Positions 15,935 to 24,402 of a stretch of 64,000 nt of DNA are shown here, in pieces; position 1 is the first letter of the stretch; every line of letters begins with the position of its first letter. Below the pieces are notes generated by a model. The model was not told the origin of the DNA, made no database searches, and saw nothing but the letters and a program-made list of their open reading frames with translations. The stretch is from a bacterium SCSIO 12741. GTDB lineage: Bacteria; Bacteroidota; Bacteroidia; Flavobacteriales_G; Salibacteraceae. The stretch spans positions 3,844,594-3,908,593 of the forward strand of contig CP073749.1 in the NCBI GenBank assembly GCA_024398055.1, read 5' to 3'. Made by a program: the position numbers and the translations under genes.

Positions 15935-16363
15935 ATGAAATATCTACTGTTTGCCTTAACTGCTCTTTTGTTTACCAGCTGTATTCCAGAAGAAGCACAC
16001 TGTCCTGAAGATGAAGCTGTTGCGCAAGGTCATGCCTTGGAAGGTCAGCAATGGGAATGGGTCATGTCAACCAATTCGGATGGCACCCGCAACACTCCTG
16101 AAAATGGCCACACAACTCTTCTTGAATATTCCAATGGAACTTACACCCGCTACGTAGATGGAGTAGTAATGGAAGAAATGCCTTACACCACCCGTCCTAC
16201 TAACGGTGACCGTGTGGGCAATCTTATGGATATGGAACATCAAGCTTCCAACACCATTTACTACGAACAAGGAACAGTAAAGCAAACGTACTTTATAGAA
16301 GAAACGACTTTAACCCTGCGCGACGAGTGTGATTGCCGCGAACATACCTATCGGGTTTACTAA
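15935..16363 (+). CDS. Small lipoprotein, unknown function
   Basis: A 142-residue lipoprotein; the signal ends LLFTSC, so Cys16 is lipidated. Four further cysteines occur (two in CPEDEAVAQ and the terminal RDECDCREH). The mature protein has short strands including TTLLEYSNGTYTRYVDGVVM. No family recognised. A TATCTTTA box (7/8) is at 15894-15901 and an intrinsic terminator follows at 16386-16417, so it is probably its own transcription unit. Confidence 0.65.
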   Translation: MKYLLFALTALLFTSCIPEEAHCPEDEAVAQGHALEGQQWEWVMSTNSDGTRNTPENGHTTLLEYSNGTYTRYVDGVVMEEMPYTTRPTNGDRVGNLMDMEHQASNTIYYEQGTVKQTYFIEETTLTLRDECDCREHTYRVY

Positions 16364-16385
16364 GTCAGAGAGAATTTAGATTCCG

Positions 16386-16417
16386 AAGCCCCTTTCCACT
16401 GGATTGGGGCTTTTTTT
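16386..16417 (+). terminator. Intrinsic terminator after the small lipoprotein gene
   Basis: Arms AAGCCCC (16386-16392) and GGGGCTT (16406-16412), 13-base loop, then a T-tract to 16417. It lies 23 bases after the stop codon. Confidence 0.85.
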
Positions 16418-16505
16418 GTGCCTTTTGGATAAGGTTGTTAAGAGTTATCAACCGCATGGTGATCCAGTGAAAAGTCTTTATAATTTAGTTTCAAATTACC
16501 GAATC

Positions 16506-17126
16506 ATGCACAAGCAATTCCGTCAGACAGGATGGGCCTTAGTTGGACTCGTTCTCTTTTTTCTATCGGGATGCAACCAACCGCAGGATGTCCCTATTCC
16601 AGATCGATTTTACCTGGCTAAGTCCAATTGTTTTGGCGTTATGAAATCGCGAACCGATACTTCTTTTGAAGCCGAACTGATTTGTGACCAATTTCACTAC
16701 AAATCATTGCACCGGAGTCAAGACTGGATTTGGGAAAAAGAAGGAGATCAGATTCGAAAATTTAAAGTCAAGGAGTTGGCTGATAGCTTAGGAGTGATTT
16801 CCAAAGCCATTCCGCTGCGCAGAGATCGATTTAAGCAGCATATTGACACCCTGCATAGCCGAATGATGAGTTTTACTCCAGGAAACTGGAATAGCGCCAA
16901 AAGGATGTATACTCTGCGCTATTCCATGTGGGTGGATATTACCGATGTCTTCATCCTGGAAGACTCCATTGAAGTTAACCGTTTTTATCCCGACAACAGC
17001 CTAATTGTATACCAGCCTTCCACCGGTGAGGAGGTTTTTCTGGTTATGAGTGATGGGGGAGTGTACGGTATGAAAAGGAAGAGTTTAATGCCTTGGGTGA
17101 GAATATGGGGACCATTACCACATTAG
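16506..17126 (+). CDS. Lipoprotein, unknown function
   Basis: A 206-residue lipoprotein. The open frame begins at 16404 within the terminator region, but ATG 16506 gives a proper signal (GWALVGLVLFFLSGC). The mature part is mostly polar with many aromatic residues (YTLRYSMWVDITDVFILED). I recognise no family. A TAATTTAG box is at 16481-16488, 17 bases upstream. The SIMPL gene begins 60 bases downstream and may be in the same transcript. Confidence 0.6.
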   Translation: MHKQFRQTGWALVGLVLFFLSGCNQPQDVPIPDRFYLAKSNCFGVMKSRTDTSFEAELICDQFHYKSLHRSQDWIWEKEGDQIRKFKVKELADSLGVISKAIPLRRDRFKQHIDTLHSRMMSFTPGNWNSAKRMYTLRYSMWVDITDVFILEDSIEVNRFYPDNSLIVYQPSTGEEVFLVMSDGGVYGMKRKSLMPWVRIWGPLPH

Positions 17127-17186
17127 ATACCATCCATCAAATGAAAGATTTTAGAAAAAGTGCACCAGCACCAAACAATAGACCCG

Positions 17187-17909
17187 ATGAAAAAATTAGC
17201 CCTGATTCCACTGCTGTTTCTGATTCTCTTTAGTGCGACTTCATTCAGCCAGGAACAGAAAACAGAACCCTTTATTGAAGTACGTGGTAAGAGTGAGTTG
17301 GAAGTAACCCCAGATCGTATCTATCTGTACATCCATTTACGTGAAAAGCCTGAGTCCAAGGAAAAAGTGGATATAAATCAACTCGAAAAGGAATTGAGGA
17401 AAGCGCTTAGCGATGCGGGTATAGATTTGTCCAAATTGGTATTAGCGGATGCAAGCACAAGTTACCAGGCCATAAGACGTCGCAAAAAGGATGTGGTCGC
17501 CCAAAAGAACTACCGACTGCTGGTCACCACGGCCAATGAAGTAGGTTTGGTGTTTAAGGTTTGTGATGATCTGGATATCAATCAGGCTGGTATTGAACGA
17601 GTGGATCACAGCGAAATGGCCCAATACAGAAAGGATATTCGCATTATGGCCATGAAGGCGGCCAAGGAGAAAGCGGATTATATGCTGGAGGCCATTGGAG
17701 AAGAAACCGGTCAGGCTTTGGAAGTGCGTGAAGACCACAATTATTTCGGGCAACGCGGAGCTCGTTACAACACCTTGGCCAATGTTATGATGGAAACAAG
17801 CGACGGAGGTGGGGGAGACGATTACGGAAGTCTGCCAAATTTGGAGTTCAAATCCATCAAACTGACCAGTGAAGTTTATATCAAGTTTGCTATATCAGAG
17901 CGGAAATGA
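17187..17909 (+). CDS. Periplasmic SIMPL-domain (DUF541) protein
   Basis: A 240-residue exported protein with the SIMPL domain: after the signal peptide come IEVRGKSELEVTPDRIYLYI, then a helix (VDINQLEKELRKALSDAGID), ADASTSYQAI, and the C-terminal SSEV-type strand. DUF541 proteins (E. coli YggE) act in oxidative-stress tolerance or membrane integrity, without known reaction. ATG 17187 is preferred to the upstream GTG 17160 because it begins the signal peptide. Its last four bases overlap the truncated-globin start (ATGA), so the two are coupled. Confidence 0.85.
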   Translation: MKKLALIPLLFLILFSATSFSQEQKTEPFIEVRGKSELEVTPDRIYLYIHLREKPESKEKVDINQLEKELRKALSDAGIDLSKLVLADASTSYQAIRRRKKDVVAQKNYRLLVTTANEVGLVFKVCDDLDINQAGIERVDHSEMAQYRKDIRIMAMKAAKEKADYMLEAIGEETGQALEVREDHNYFGQRGARYNTLANVMMETSDGGGGDDYGSLPNLEFKSIKLTSEVYIKFAISERK

Positions 17910-18295
17910 AAGACATAGAGAAGAGAGAAGATATTGAGTTGTTGGTTGATACTTTCTATCAAAAAGTAATTAAAGACCCGGTTATCGGGTATTTGTTTAA
18001 CGAGGTGGTTCCTTTGAATTGGGAACTACACATCCCCAAAATGTACGATTTCTGGGAGTCGGTTTTACTCGATAGTCAGAATTACCGGGGAAATCCGATG
18101 AAGGCACACCTGGACTTGCACGTAAAAGAGGCCTTGAAAAAAGAGCATTTTGATCAATGGTTGGTTCTGTTTGATCAAACCCTTAAGGAGTTATTTTCAG
18201 GACCCAAAGCCGATTTAGCCTTAGTTAGAGCGCAGTCTATTGCCACGGTTATTCAGGCCAAGATCTATCAATTTGAAAAGGGCATGGTTGGCTAA
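17906..18295 (+). CDS. Group III truncated hemoglobin
   Basis: A 129-residue TrHb3 globin. The fold shows VDTFYQKVIKDPVIGYLFNE, the group III pattern HIPKMYDFWESVLL and HLDLHVKEALKKEHFDQW, with the proximal histidine in this last stretch. Group III globins bind oxygen and detoxify NO in some species. It overlaps the SIMPL gene by four bases at its start, and its stop overlaps the stop of the convergent membrane gene by four bases. Cytoplasmic. Confidence 0.9.
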   Translation: MKDIEKREDIELLVDTFYQKVIKDPVIGYLFNEVVPLNWELHIPKMYDFWESVLLDSQNYRGNPMKAHLDLHVKEALKKEHFDQWLVLFDQTLKELFSGPKADLALVRAQSIATVIQAKIYQFEKGMVG

Positions 18296-18723
18296 CGAGC
18301 CCACTCCCGACTTTTAGCCATTCTGGCTAAGGCTATTAGGCCTAATCCAATGGCCAGCACAACGATGGGCATGATGATCGTACCAGGACCACTGACGGTC
18401 ATTAAATCAATAATTAGAAAGTTGTAGGAAAATTGGGCTGCTGCTCCTGCCCAAGATAACCAGAACAAAGGTCCTGCCCATTTTCTTCTAAGCAAAAGGC
18501 CAACACAGGCCGCTGAACCACTGAATACGGCTGTCGCAAACGCAGCCGTTACCCAAGCCGGGGTATTGGCCATCAATTCACGTTCCACTTCAGTCATATC
18601 GGCCATCATCATTTCAGGATTGTAGGCCTGCATAATGTAAATAACAGCGCCACTCAAATTCCAAAGAAGGGCAAGGGTGGAAACAATCCAATACCAGAGC
18701 GGGATTTTTTGAGAAGTAGTCAT
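18292..18723 (-). CDS. Four-helix membrane protein, unknown function
   Basis: A 143-residue protein with four predicted membrane segments (about residues 9-30, 57-78, 83-103, 114-134). The loop VERELMANTPAWVTAAF joins segments one and two. Proteins of this layout are common in Bacteroidota without known role. The gene is convergent with the globin gene and their stops overlap by four bases. No terminator is visible. Confidence 0.65.
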   Translation of the reverse strand: MTTSQKIPLWYWIVSTLALLWNLSGAVIYIMQAYNPEMMMADMTEVERELMANTPAWVTAAFATAVFSGSAACVGLLLRRKWAGPLFWLSWAGAAAQFSYNFLIIDLMTVSGPGTIIMPIVVLAIGLGLIALARMAKSREWAR

Positions 18724-18887
18724 GTGATAAATGATTTAAGAACAGTAAGATACAATTATTTGAGATTTTGCCTTCCCTTCTCCCATAGTTTGAGTTTCCT
18801 CTTTTATCGACAAATTCAAAAAAAATTTTTTCAGCGGTTTACCTTTTTATAACGGCGGGTATAAAGGGGAAACAACATCATTGAACC

Positions 18888-20393
18888 ATGAAAAAGATAC
18901 TTTTTGGATTATTGTTTCTATCCATTTTTACCGCCTGCGAAACGCCTTCAACTAACCGATCCACCGCCGAAATGGTCCCAGCCATTAACCCGCCCTTGGG
19001 AGACGTTATCCCATTTACTCATTGGGAGGTTCCAGCTGACCGCGATACAACACTCGAATTGCCAACAGGAAGTTACGTCAAGGTTCCTGCCCACAGTTTC
19101 CAAGATTCCAATGGTCAATTAATTACCGAAGGAAGGGTTCAATTGTCCTTTCGGGAATTTAACCAGGCCTCCGATGTCTTTCTGTCTGGAATTCCTATGA
19201 TTTACAAAGGACAACCCTTTGAATCGGCAGGGATGTGTGAGTTCAAGGGAATGAATGGAATTCAATTTGCTCCCGGAAAGCAAGTGGAAATTGGACTTCA
19301 ATCCAGTAGGGCTGACCGAGATTACAACCTGTATTCCTTAAACGAATCCACGGGTGAATGGACCGATATTGGAAAGGACTCGGTGATGGAACCCGAGTCT
19401 ATCTTAGATTCCTTGCAGGAAACTACGTATGAGCCCAATTACGGATCCTACCAAACCCTGGTGGAAAAAGTGGATGAAGCGCCCATTGTAGAGCCCGCAA
19501 AACCATTGAGCAAAAAGGATGCGGCCGGATATTGGGTCATTCAATTGCAGATTGAAGACTTGACCATTTTCCCGGAATTAAGTGTCTACAACGGCGTGGA
19601 GTTTAAAGTGCTCGAAGGAAAACAAAACAACCAGGACACCAATGTGACCTGGTTCTCCGCCGATTTGGAAAATACCAATGTTGAGGGCCAATATCAGATC
19701 CATTTCATGGGCTACAACCGCATGGGAGAAGCCGAGGAAAGACGCTATCGAGTGGAGCCTGTTTATGAAGGGGAGGACTACGACCTGGCCATGAAAGAGT
19801 ACAAAAAGAAATTTGCCTCCTACAAAAGAGAAAAAGTCCGTCAAGAAAAATTGGCCGAAGAAAGACAGCGCCAATTCCGATTGGATTCCATCAAAGCAGC
19901 CAATAAGTGGCAAGCCGATTCAGCGCGATGGGCTCAGGAACGAATAAGAGATTCCTTAGCCAGAGCGGAAGAGCAAAGAAAGTGGCGAGAAGAAAATCCA
20001 GCAGAATATGGCATCACCAGAGCTTTTCAAGTAGGGAACTTTGGAGTTTTCAATTGCGATCGTTTTTACAGACCTGGTGCGCAAAAACGGGAGGTAATGG
20101 TTCGATTTGAAAGTGCTGAGGGCTTGGATATGAAGGGAATGAAGTATTACCTTTTGGATAAGGGGAGAAATGCTGTGCTAAGTAACCTGGCTCATAATTG
20201 GGTAAATACGATCACGCTCTATTCGGGTATGGATGCTCGAGTGGTGGTCATTACTGCTGACCAACAATTAGCCATCCCTCGCAATGGAGAGCGTTTAATG
20301 GATGCGGGGCCAAATGAAGAAGTAACCCTGGTCCTGGATTTTTACGATGTGAGAGGGAAAGAGGAAGAGGAGATTCAAAAATTGCTTCTGTAG
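18888..20393 (+). CDS. Large lipoprotein with central coiled coil, unknown function
   Basis: A 501-residue lipoprotein; signal ends SIFTAC, with lipidated Cys17. The N-terminal region (about residues 50-165) has a ZU5-like beta sandwich look (DTTLELPTGSYVKVPAHSF, VQLSFREFNQASDVFLSG). A charged, probably coiled-coil stretch spans about 290-365 (EEYKKKFASYKREK-like and ERQRQFRLDSIKAANKWQA). C-terminal beta segments follow (VMVRFESAEGLDMKGMKYY). I recognise no named family. It is likely an outer-membrane-associated structural protein. Isolated between divergent and same-strand neighbours. Confidence 0.6.
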   Translation: MKKILFGLLFLSIFTACETPSTNRSTAEMVPAINPPLGDVIPFTHWEVPADRDTTLELPTGSYVKVPAHSFQDSNGQLITEGRVQLSFREFNQASDVFLSGIPMIYKGQPFESAGMCEFKGMNGIQFAPGKQVEIGLQSSRADRDYNLYSLNESTGEWTDIGKDSVMEPESILDSLQETTYEPNYGSYQTLVEKVDEAPIVEPAKPLSKKDAAGYWVIQLQIEDLTIFPELSVYNGVEFKVLEGKQNNQDTNVTWFSADLENTNVEGQYQIHFMGYNRMGEAEERRYRVEPVYEGEDYDLAMKEYKKKFASYKREKVRQEKLAEERQRQFRLDSIKAANKWQADSARWAQERIRDSLARAEEQRKWREENPAEYGITRAFQVGNFGVFNCDRFYRPGAQKREVMVRFESAEGLDMKGMKYYLLDKGRNAVLSNLAHNWVNTITLYSGMDARVVVITADQQLAIPRNGERLMDAGPNEEVTLVLDFYDVRGKEEEEIQKLLL

Positions 20394-20415
20394 CCGGTCA
20401 AATGGCCTGAATAAC

Positions 20416-20423
20416 TACATTTG
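20416..20423 (+). promoter_or_regulatory. -7 promoter box TACATTTG upstream of the mod operon
   Basis: Perfect TAnnTTTG match, 15 bases before ATG 20439. It probably drives the monooxygenase-like gene and the modABC genes behind it. No -33 at the ideal distance. Confidence 0.5.
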
Positions 20424-20438
20424 GGCAAATCCCTGGAT

Positions 20439-20756
20439 ATGTTTGCTGTGATCTATTCCTTTGAAGTTAAACCTGGCAATGACCAGAAACTAATTGATGC
20501 CTGGTCAGGGCTAACGGACTTAATCTACCGGCATGAGGGAAGTTTAGGATCTCGTTTACACCACGAAACGGGTAATCGATACCTGGCTTATGCGCAATGG
20601 CCCAGTCGAGAGGGATGGAAGGAAGCTGGGGCCAATATGCCAGCAGAGGCAGAGAAGTACAGAAAGGCCATGAAGGAGTCCTGTCTGAAAATAGAAACCT
20701 TGCATGAATTAAATCCAGTGAGTGACCTTCTTCAAACAAAACCGTTCTCTAAATAA
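20439..20756 (+). CDS. Antibiotic biosynthesis monooxygenase-like (ABM) protein
   Basis: A 105-residue ferredoxin-like dimeric protein of the ABM family: FAVIYSFEVKPGNDQKLIDA, EGSLGSRLHHE and YLAYAQWPSREGW are the usual strands and helix. ABM proteins are small oxygenases or degrade quinol-like compounds. ATG 20439 is preferred to an in-frame TTG 20421, which lies within the -7 box. The stop is 31 bases before the GTG of modA, so it may be the first gene of the mod operon, although a molybdenum role is not obvious. Confidence 0.75.
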   Translation: MFAVIYSFEVKPGNDQKLIDAWSGLTDLIYRHEGSLGSRLHHETGNRYLAYAQWPSREGWKEAGANMPAEAEKYRKAMKESCLKIETLHELNPVSDLLQTKPFSK

Positions 20757-20787
20757 ACCGTTGAATCCGGATTTTAATAGCGATAAG

Positions 20788-21552
20788 GTGAAAACGATTT
20801 GGAAAGGGCTGTGTCGATGTTTTTTTCTTTTTTCATGGGTAGGTCTTGCCCTTTCCTGTCAGCCGTCAACGCCTAAAGGGGTAGTGGTAGCTGCCTCTTC
20901 CAATACCCGAATGGTTTTAGAAGAAGTAGAAGCCCGGTTTGAAAAGAAATACGGAATTCCATGTGAATTGATAACTGCCTCCTCTGGGAAATTGTTTGCC
21001 CAAATTCAAAATGGAGCCCCTTATGACCTATTCCTTTCGGCTGACAAACACTACCCATCTCAGTTGGAAAAGTCGGGGTATACAGCAGGAAATCCACAAA
21101 TTTATGCTCAAGGGAGATTGGCGCTTTGGTCTTTGCGCCAGGAGTGGAATTGGGAAAAACAGGGGTTAAATCATCCTCAAATAAAAAGGCTCGCCATCGC
21201 TAATCCGGAAACGGCTCCATACGGCCGTGCGGCCCGGGAAGTTCTCCTAAAACTTCGCCCGGATTTACTGGAAGGGAGTCACGTTGTGATGGGCGAAAAT
21301 GTGGCCCAGGCCGCACAATTTGTGACAAGTGGAAATGTAGAAGCGGGTTTGATCGCCTATTCTTTGATCCAAGGCCAGGAAGGATGGTATCAACTGATCG
21401 ATGATTCTCTCCATACTCCCATAAATCAATTCGTCGTGCGGTTGAAAAACCACCCGGGAGATAAGGAGGATGTGGACAAATTCTATAATTTCCTGTTTTC
21501 AGAAGAAGTTCAGCCTTTGCTGAAGAAATATGGATATACAATTCCCGATTAA
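20788..21552 (+). CDS. modA: Molybdate ABC transporter substrate-binding lipoprotein
   Basis: Binds molybdate or tungstate outside the inner membrane and delivers it to ModB. The GTG at 20788 gives a lipoprotein signal (WVGLALSC); an upstream GTG 20722 in the same frame is less likely. The mature protein is class D2: VVVAASSNTRMVLEEVEARF, SSGKLFAQIQNGAPYDLFLSA (anion-binding Ser and the ADxxYP-like part), LAIANPETAPYGRAAREVLL and a C-terminal FYNFLFSEEV. Length (254 residues) fits. The stop TAA overlaps the ATG of modB by one base. Confidence 0.93.
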   Translation: MKTIWKGLCRCFFLFSWVGLALSCQPSTPKGVVVAASSNTRMVLEEVEARFEKKYGIPCELITASSGKLFAQIQNGAPYDLFLSADKHYPSQLEKSGYTAGNPQIYAQGRLALWSLRQEWNWEKQGLNHPQIKRLAIANPETAPYGRAAREVLLKLRPDLLEGSHVVMGENVAQAAQFVTSGNVEAGLIAYSLIQGQEGWYQLIDDSLHTPINQFVVRLKNHPGDKEDVDKFYNFLFSEEVQPLLKKYGYTIPD

Positions 21553-22223
21553 TGGCAGAACCCCTTTGGTTGTCTTTTAAGCTTGCTGCTGTTACCTCTC
21601 TGCTGCTTTTAGTCATCGGCATACCCATTGCCTGGTGGTTATCTGAGAGTAAGTCGAGGTGGAAACCGGCTTTCGAGTCTTTGGTGAGCCTGCCTTTGGT
21701 TCTTCCTCCCACCGTTTTGGGTTTTTACCTGCTTCTGGTTTTTAGCCCTGCTCATGGTATAGGAGGTTGGCTGCAGGAATGGGTAGGTGTATCCTTTGTG
21801 TTTTCTTTTGAAGGATTGGTATTGGCCTCGATTATTTATAGCCTACCTTTTATGGTTCAGCCTGTGCAAGCCGGATTGGCAAACTTACCACGGGAACTTT
21901 CTGAGGCTTCCTATGTGTTAGGCAAATCCAAATGGCAAACCTTGATTCGAGTGCTCTTGCCCAATTGCAAACCCGCATTACTCACAGGGCTGGTGCTCTC
22001 CTTTGCGCATACCTTGGGGGAATTTGGTGTGGTACTTATGATTGGCGGAAACCTCCCGGGAGAAACCCGTGTTGCTTCCATTGCCATTTACGATCAGGTA
22101 GAAGCGCTCAATTACGAGGCGGCACATGGTTATTCACTGGCCCTACTGCTTATAACCTTTGTAATTCTTTTTATCACTTACGCCATAAATCACCGGTGGA
22201 GAAGGAGGGAACAGCATGATTAA
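21552..22223 (+). CDS. modB: Molybdate ABC transporter permease
   Basis: A 223-residue inner-membrane permease, with five or six membrane segments. The family signature EASYVLGKSKWQTLIRVLLPN (the EAA loop contacting ModC) is at about residues 117-137, and TLGEFGVVLMIGGNLPGETR follows. The start ATG overlaps the stop of modA. Its 3' end overlaps modC by eight bases. Imports molybdate with ModA and ModC. Confidence 0.95.
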   Translation: MAEPLWLSFKLAAVTSLLLLVIGIPIAWWLSESKSRWKPAFESLVSLPLVLPPTVLGFYLLLVFSPAHGIGGWLQEWVGVSFVFSFEGLVLASIIYSLPFMVQPVQAGLANLPRELSEASYVLGKSKWQTLIRVLLPNCKPALLTGLVLSFAHTLGEFGVVLMIGGNLPGETRVASIAIYDQVEALNYEAAHGYSLALLLITFVILFITYAINHRWRRREQHD

Positions 22224-23055
22224 GCTAAACCTCCATAAAAAGCTGCACCCCTGGCCAGTTGATCTGCAAGCAGAGGTAGAAACCGGAAAGTTTATTGTCA
22301 TTTATGGGGCATCTGGTGTGGGTAAAACCTCACTGCTTAGAATGCTGGCTGGATTGATGAAACCAGATCAGGGAAGTCTCACGGTTAATGGTCAATCCTG
22401 GTACAGCGGCGATCAGGGAGTGTTCTTACCGCCGCAAAAAAGATCGGTAGGACTCTTGTTTCAGGACTATGCTCTCTTTCCGCATTTAACGGTGGAGCAA
22501 AACATTCGATTTGCCCTGGACAAAGGCATGGACTCAGATTCGGTGGATGAATGGATGAATGCCCTTGAAATTCAACGTCATGCGCAACGAAAGCCAGGTC
22601 AGCTTTCAGGAGGTCAAAAACAACGCGTAGCCCTGGCTCGAGCCTTGATTCGACAGCCACAATTGCTGCTGCTTGATGAGCCTTTGTCTGCCCTAAATCC
22701 TGAAATGCGCGGCAAGTTGATGGATTTAATTCTTCGCTTTCACCAGGAAAAAGGATTGACCACATTTTGGGTTACTCACCATTGGGAAGAGGCTTTGAAG
22801 ATGGCGGATGAAGTATGGTTGATGGAGGAAGGTAAAATATCGCGTTCGGCCAGTCCTTTGCATTTAGAAAGGGAGAATGGTCAGGCTCACCTCTGGGCTG
22901 TAGTGAAGGGCGTTCACGATCGAAAAGAGGGCCTGGAGTATGAAATCGAAATTGGAGAAAATCGCCTTCGCATTCCGGTAAATCGGCAGTTGGGTTATCA
23001 GCCAGGAGATCGGGTTCAGTTTGGAAAAAATGCATCGGGATGGTACATCGTTTAG
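22216..23055 (+). CDS. modC: Molybdate ABC transporter ATP-binding protein
   Basis: A 279-residue ATPase. Walker A is GASGVGKTS (about residues 31-39), the signature LSGGQKQRVALARAL, Walker B LLLLDEPLSALN, and H-loop WVTHHWEEA. Following the nucleotide-binding domain there is one short TOBE/Mop-like C-terminal region (about residues 218-279). Full-length ModC of E. coli is about 350 residues, so this one is shortened at the C terminus. It overlaps modB by eight and the next gene by 16 bases. Confidence 0.93.
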   Translation: MIKLNLHKKLHPWPVDLQAEVETGKFIVIYGASGVGKTSLLRMLAGLMKPDQGSLTVNGQSWYSGDQGVFLPPQKRSVGLLFQDYALFPHLTVEQNIRFALDKGMDSDSVDEWMNALEIQRHAQRKPGQLSGGQKQRVALARALIRQPQLLLLDEPLSALNPEMRGKLMDLILRFHQEKGLTTFWVTHHWEEALKMADEVWLMEEGKISRSASPLHLERENGQAHLWAVVKGVHDRKEGLEYEIEIGENRLRIPVNRQLGYQPGDRVQFGKNASGWYIV

Positions 23056-24005
23056 GCCTTTGGATGGCGTGTGGTTTGATTTTTTTGGCCATGGCTTGTC
23101 AGGAGGCTGAACAGGCACCGATTCAGCCAAAGAGAGTGGACGTAGGGCCCTCTATTCTGGTTTTAGGAACTGCTCAGGATGCCGGATCACCTCAAGCGGG
23201 TTGTTATAAAGAATGTTGCCGTGAGCTCTGGGTTGGTGGTCATCCGCCTCGCCGCGTTACTTCCTTGGGATTACGCGATGGCAAAGGCAAATACTGGATG
23301 TTTGAAGCTTCGCCCGATTTTCCCGCTCAAATGAGTCAGATGAGCCCATGGCTTGGTCAGCCCAAGATTCAGCTTCCAGCAGGCATCTTTCTTACCCATG
23401 CCCATATTGGCCACTATACCGGACTTATGCATTTGGGCAGAGAGGTTTATGGTGCTCAAGAAATTCCGGTTTACACCATGCCCCGTATGGCTGAATTCAT
23501 CAGAACCAATGGTCCCTGGAGTCAATTGGTGGACTTGAATAATATTGAATTGAGACTCATGAAAGCTGATTCCCTGCTTCAGTTGTCTGCCGAGATTTCA
23601 GTACAACCTGTTTTAGTTCCTCACCGCGACGAGTTTTCAGAAACCGTTGGATTCAAAATTCAAGGACCTCATAAATCCCTGCTTTTTATTCCAGACATCG
23701 ATAAGTGGAGTAAATGGGGGCGGGACTTAAAGGAGGAGGTTAAAAAGCATGATTGGGTGCTCATCGATGGAACTTTTTTCTCCGGTAAAGAATTGCCCGG
23801 AAGGGATATGGCCGAAATACCCCATCCATCCGTAGAAGAGAGTATGGCCTACCTCAAAGGATTGGATAGCCTGCAGAAAAGCAAGGTGGTATTCATTCAT
23901 TTAAATCACACCAATCCGCTGTGGAACAAGAGCAGTCAGGAGTTCGATCAAGTGCAGAAAGCGGGCTATAGCGTGGCTTATTTGGGCCAGGAAATTACAC
24001 TTTAA
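23040..24005 (+). CDS. PqqB-like metallo-beta-lactamase-fold lipoprotein
   Basis: A 321-residue lipoprotein (signal ends LAMAC) with a PqqB-type metallo-hydrolase domain: GTAQDAGSPQAGC with a following ECC (metal- or zinc-binding), LTHAHIGHYTGL (the usual HxHxDH here HAHIGH, with Gly for Asp), VPHRDEFSETVGFKI and PDIDKW. PqqB acts in PQQ synthesis, but no other pqq gene is near. Starting 16 bases inside modC, it belongs to the mod operon; why a lipidated MBL enzyme is there is unclear. Stop is 52 bases before the modE-like gene. Confidence 0.8.
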   Translation: MVHRLGLWMACGLIFLAMACQEAEQAPIQPKRVDVGPSILVLGTAQDAGSPQAGCYKECCRELWVGGHPPRRVTSLGLRDGKGKYWMFEASPDFPAQMSQMSPWLGQPKIQLPAGIFLTHAHIGHYTGLMHLGREVYGAQEIPVYTMPRMAEFIRTNGPWSQLVDLNNIELRLMKADSLLQLSAEISVQPVLVPHRDEFSETVGFKIQGPHKSLLFIPDIDKWSKWGRDLKEEVKKHDWVLIDGTFFSGKELPGRDMAEIPHPSVEESMAYLKGLDSLQKSKVVFIHLNHTNPLWNKSSQEFDQVQKAGYSVAYLGQEITL

Positions 24006-24020
24006 ATCTTTCCTCAAAAG

Positions 24021-24044
24021 CGTTATGTTGTATTGGATATAACG
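24021..24044 (+). promoter_or_regulatory. ModE-box operator
   Basis: An inverted repeat with CGTTAT (24021-24026) and ATAACG (24039-24044) separated by 12 bases. This matches the E. coli modA ModE site (CGTTAT-N12-ATAACG) in sequence and spacing. It ends two bases before the -7 box of the ModE-like gene, so molybdate-loaded ModE would repress its own operon. Confidence 0.75.
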
Positions 24045-24045
24045 C

Positions 24046-24053
24046 TAAATTTG
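24046..24053 (+). promoter_or_regulatory. -7 box TAAATTTG for the modE-moa operon
   Basis: A perfect TAnnTTTG match, four bases before the GTG start at 24058, directly after the ModE box. A TTG at 24028-24030 is 15 bases upstream, a shortish -33 spacing. Confidence 0.6.
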
Positions 24054-24057
24054 TTAG

Positions 24058-24399
24058 GTGCAATACCCCATACATTACCGTTTTTGGATTTCTGGTGAAG
24101 AAGGAACTTTTTTGGGTCAAGGACGAATTACCTTGCTCGAAGCCATTGCCGAAACAGGCTCCATCAACAAAGCCGCGCAATCCATGAAAATGTCTTACCG
24201 CAAAGCCTGGAAGCTGATTGACAGCATGAATGCTCAGGCTCCCAATCCACTTGTGGTAAGGGTAAGTGGTGGTGCTGGCGGAGGCGGGACTCAATTGACC
24301 GATGACGGTAGAAGAGTATTGGACGAGTATAAAAAACTACAGGAAAAAATTAGAACCTATTTCGAAGAGGAATTATCCAGCTTCGATTGGAAAACATAA
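24058..24399 (+). CDS. ModE-type molybdate-dependent repressor, DNA-binding domain only
   Basis: A 113-residue winged helix-turn-helix protein: GRITLLEAIAETGSINKAAQSM and MSYRKAWKLIDSMN are the ModE helices, and VVRVSGGAGGGGTQLTDDGRR is the wing. The C-terminal Mop molybdate-binding domains of E. coli ModE are missing; such short forms respond to molybdate in some bacteria through an unknown route. GTG 24058 is the start (no earlier in-frame ATG in the domain). A ModE box lies directly upstream. moaD begins four bases after its stop. Confidence 0.88.
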   Translation: MQYPIHYRFWISGEEGTFLGQGRITLLEAIAETGSINKAAQSMKMSYRKAWKLIDSMNAQAPNPLVVRVSGGAGGGGTQLTDDGRRVLDEYKKLQEKIRTYFEEELSSFDWKT

Positions 24400-24402
24400 G
24401 CC

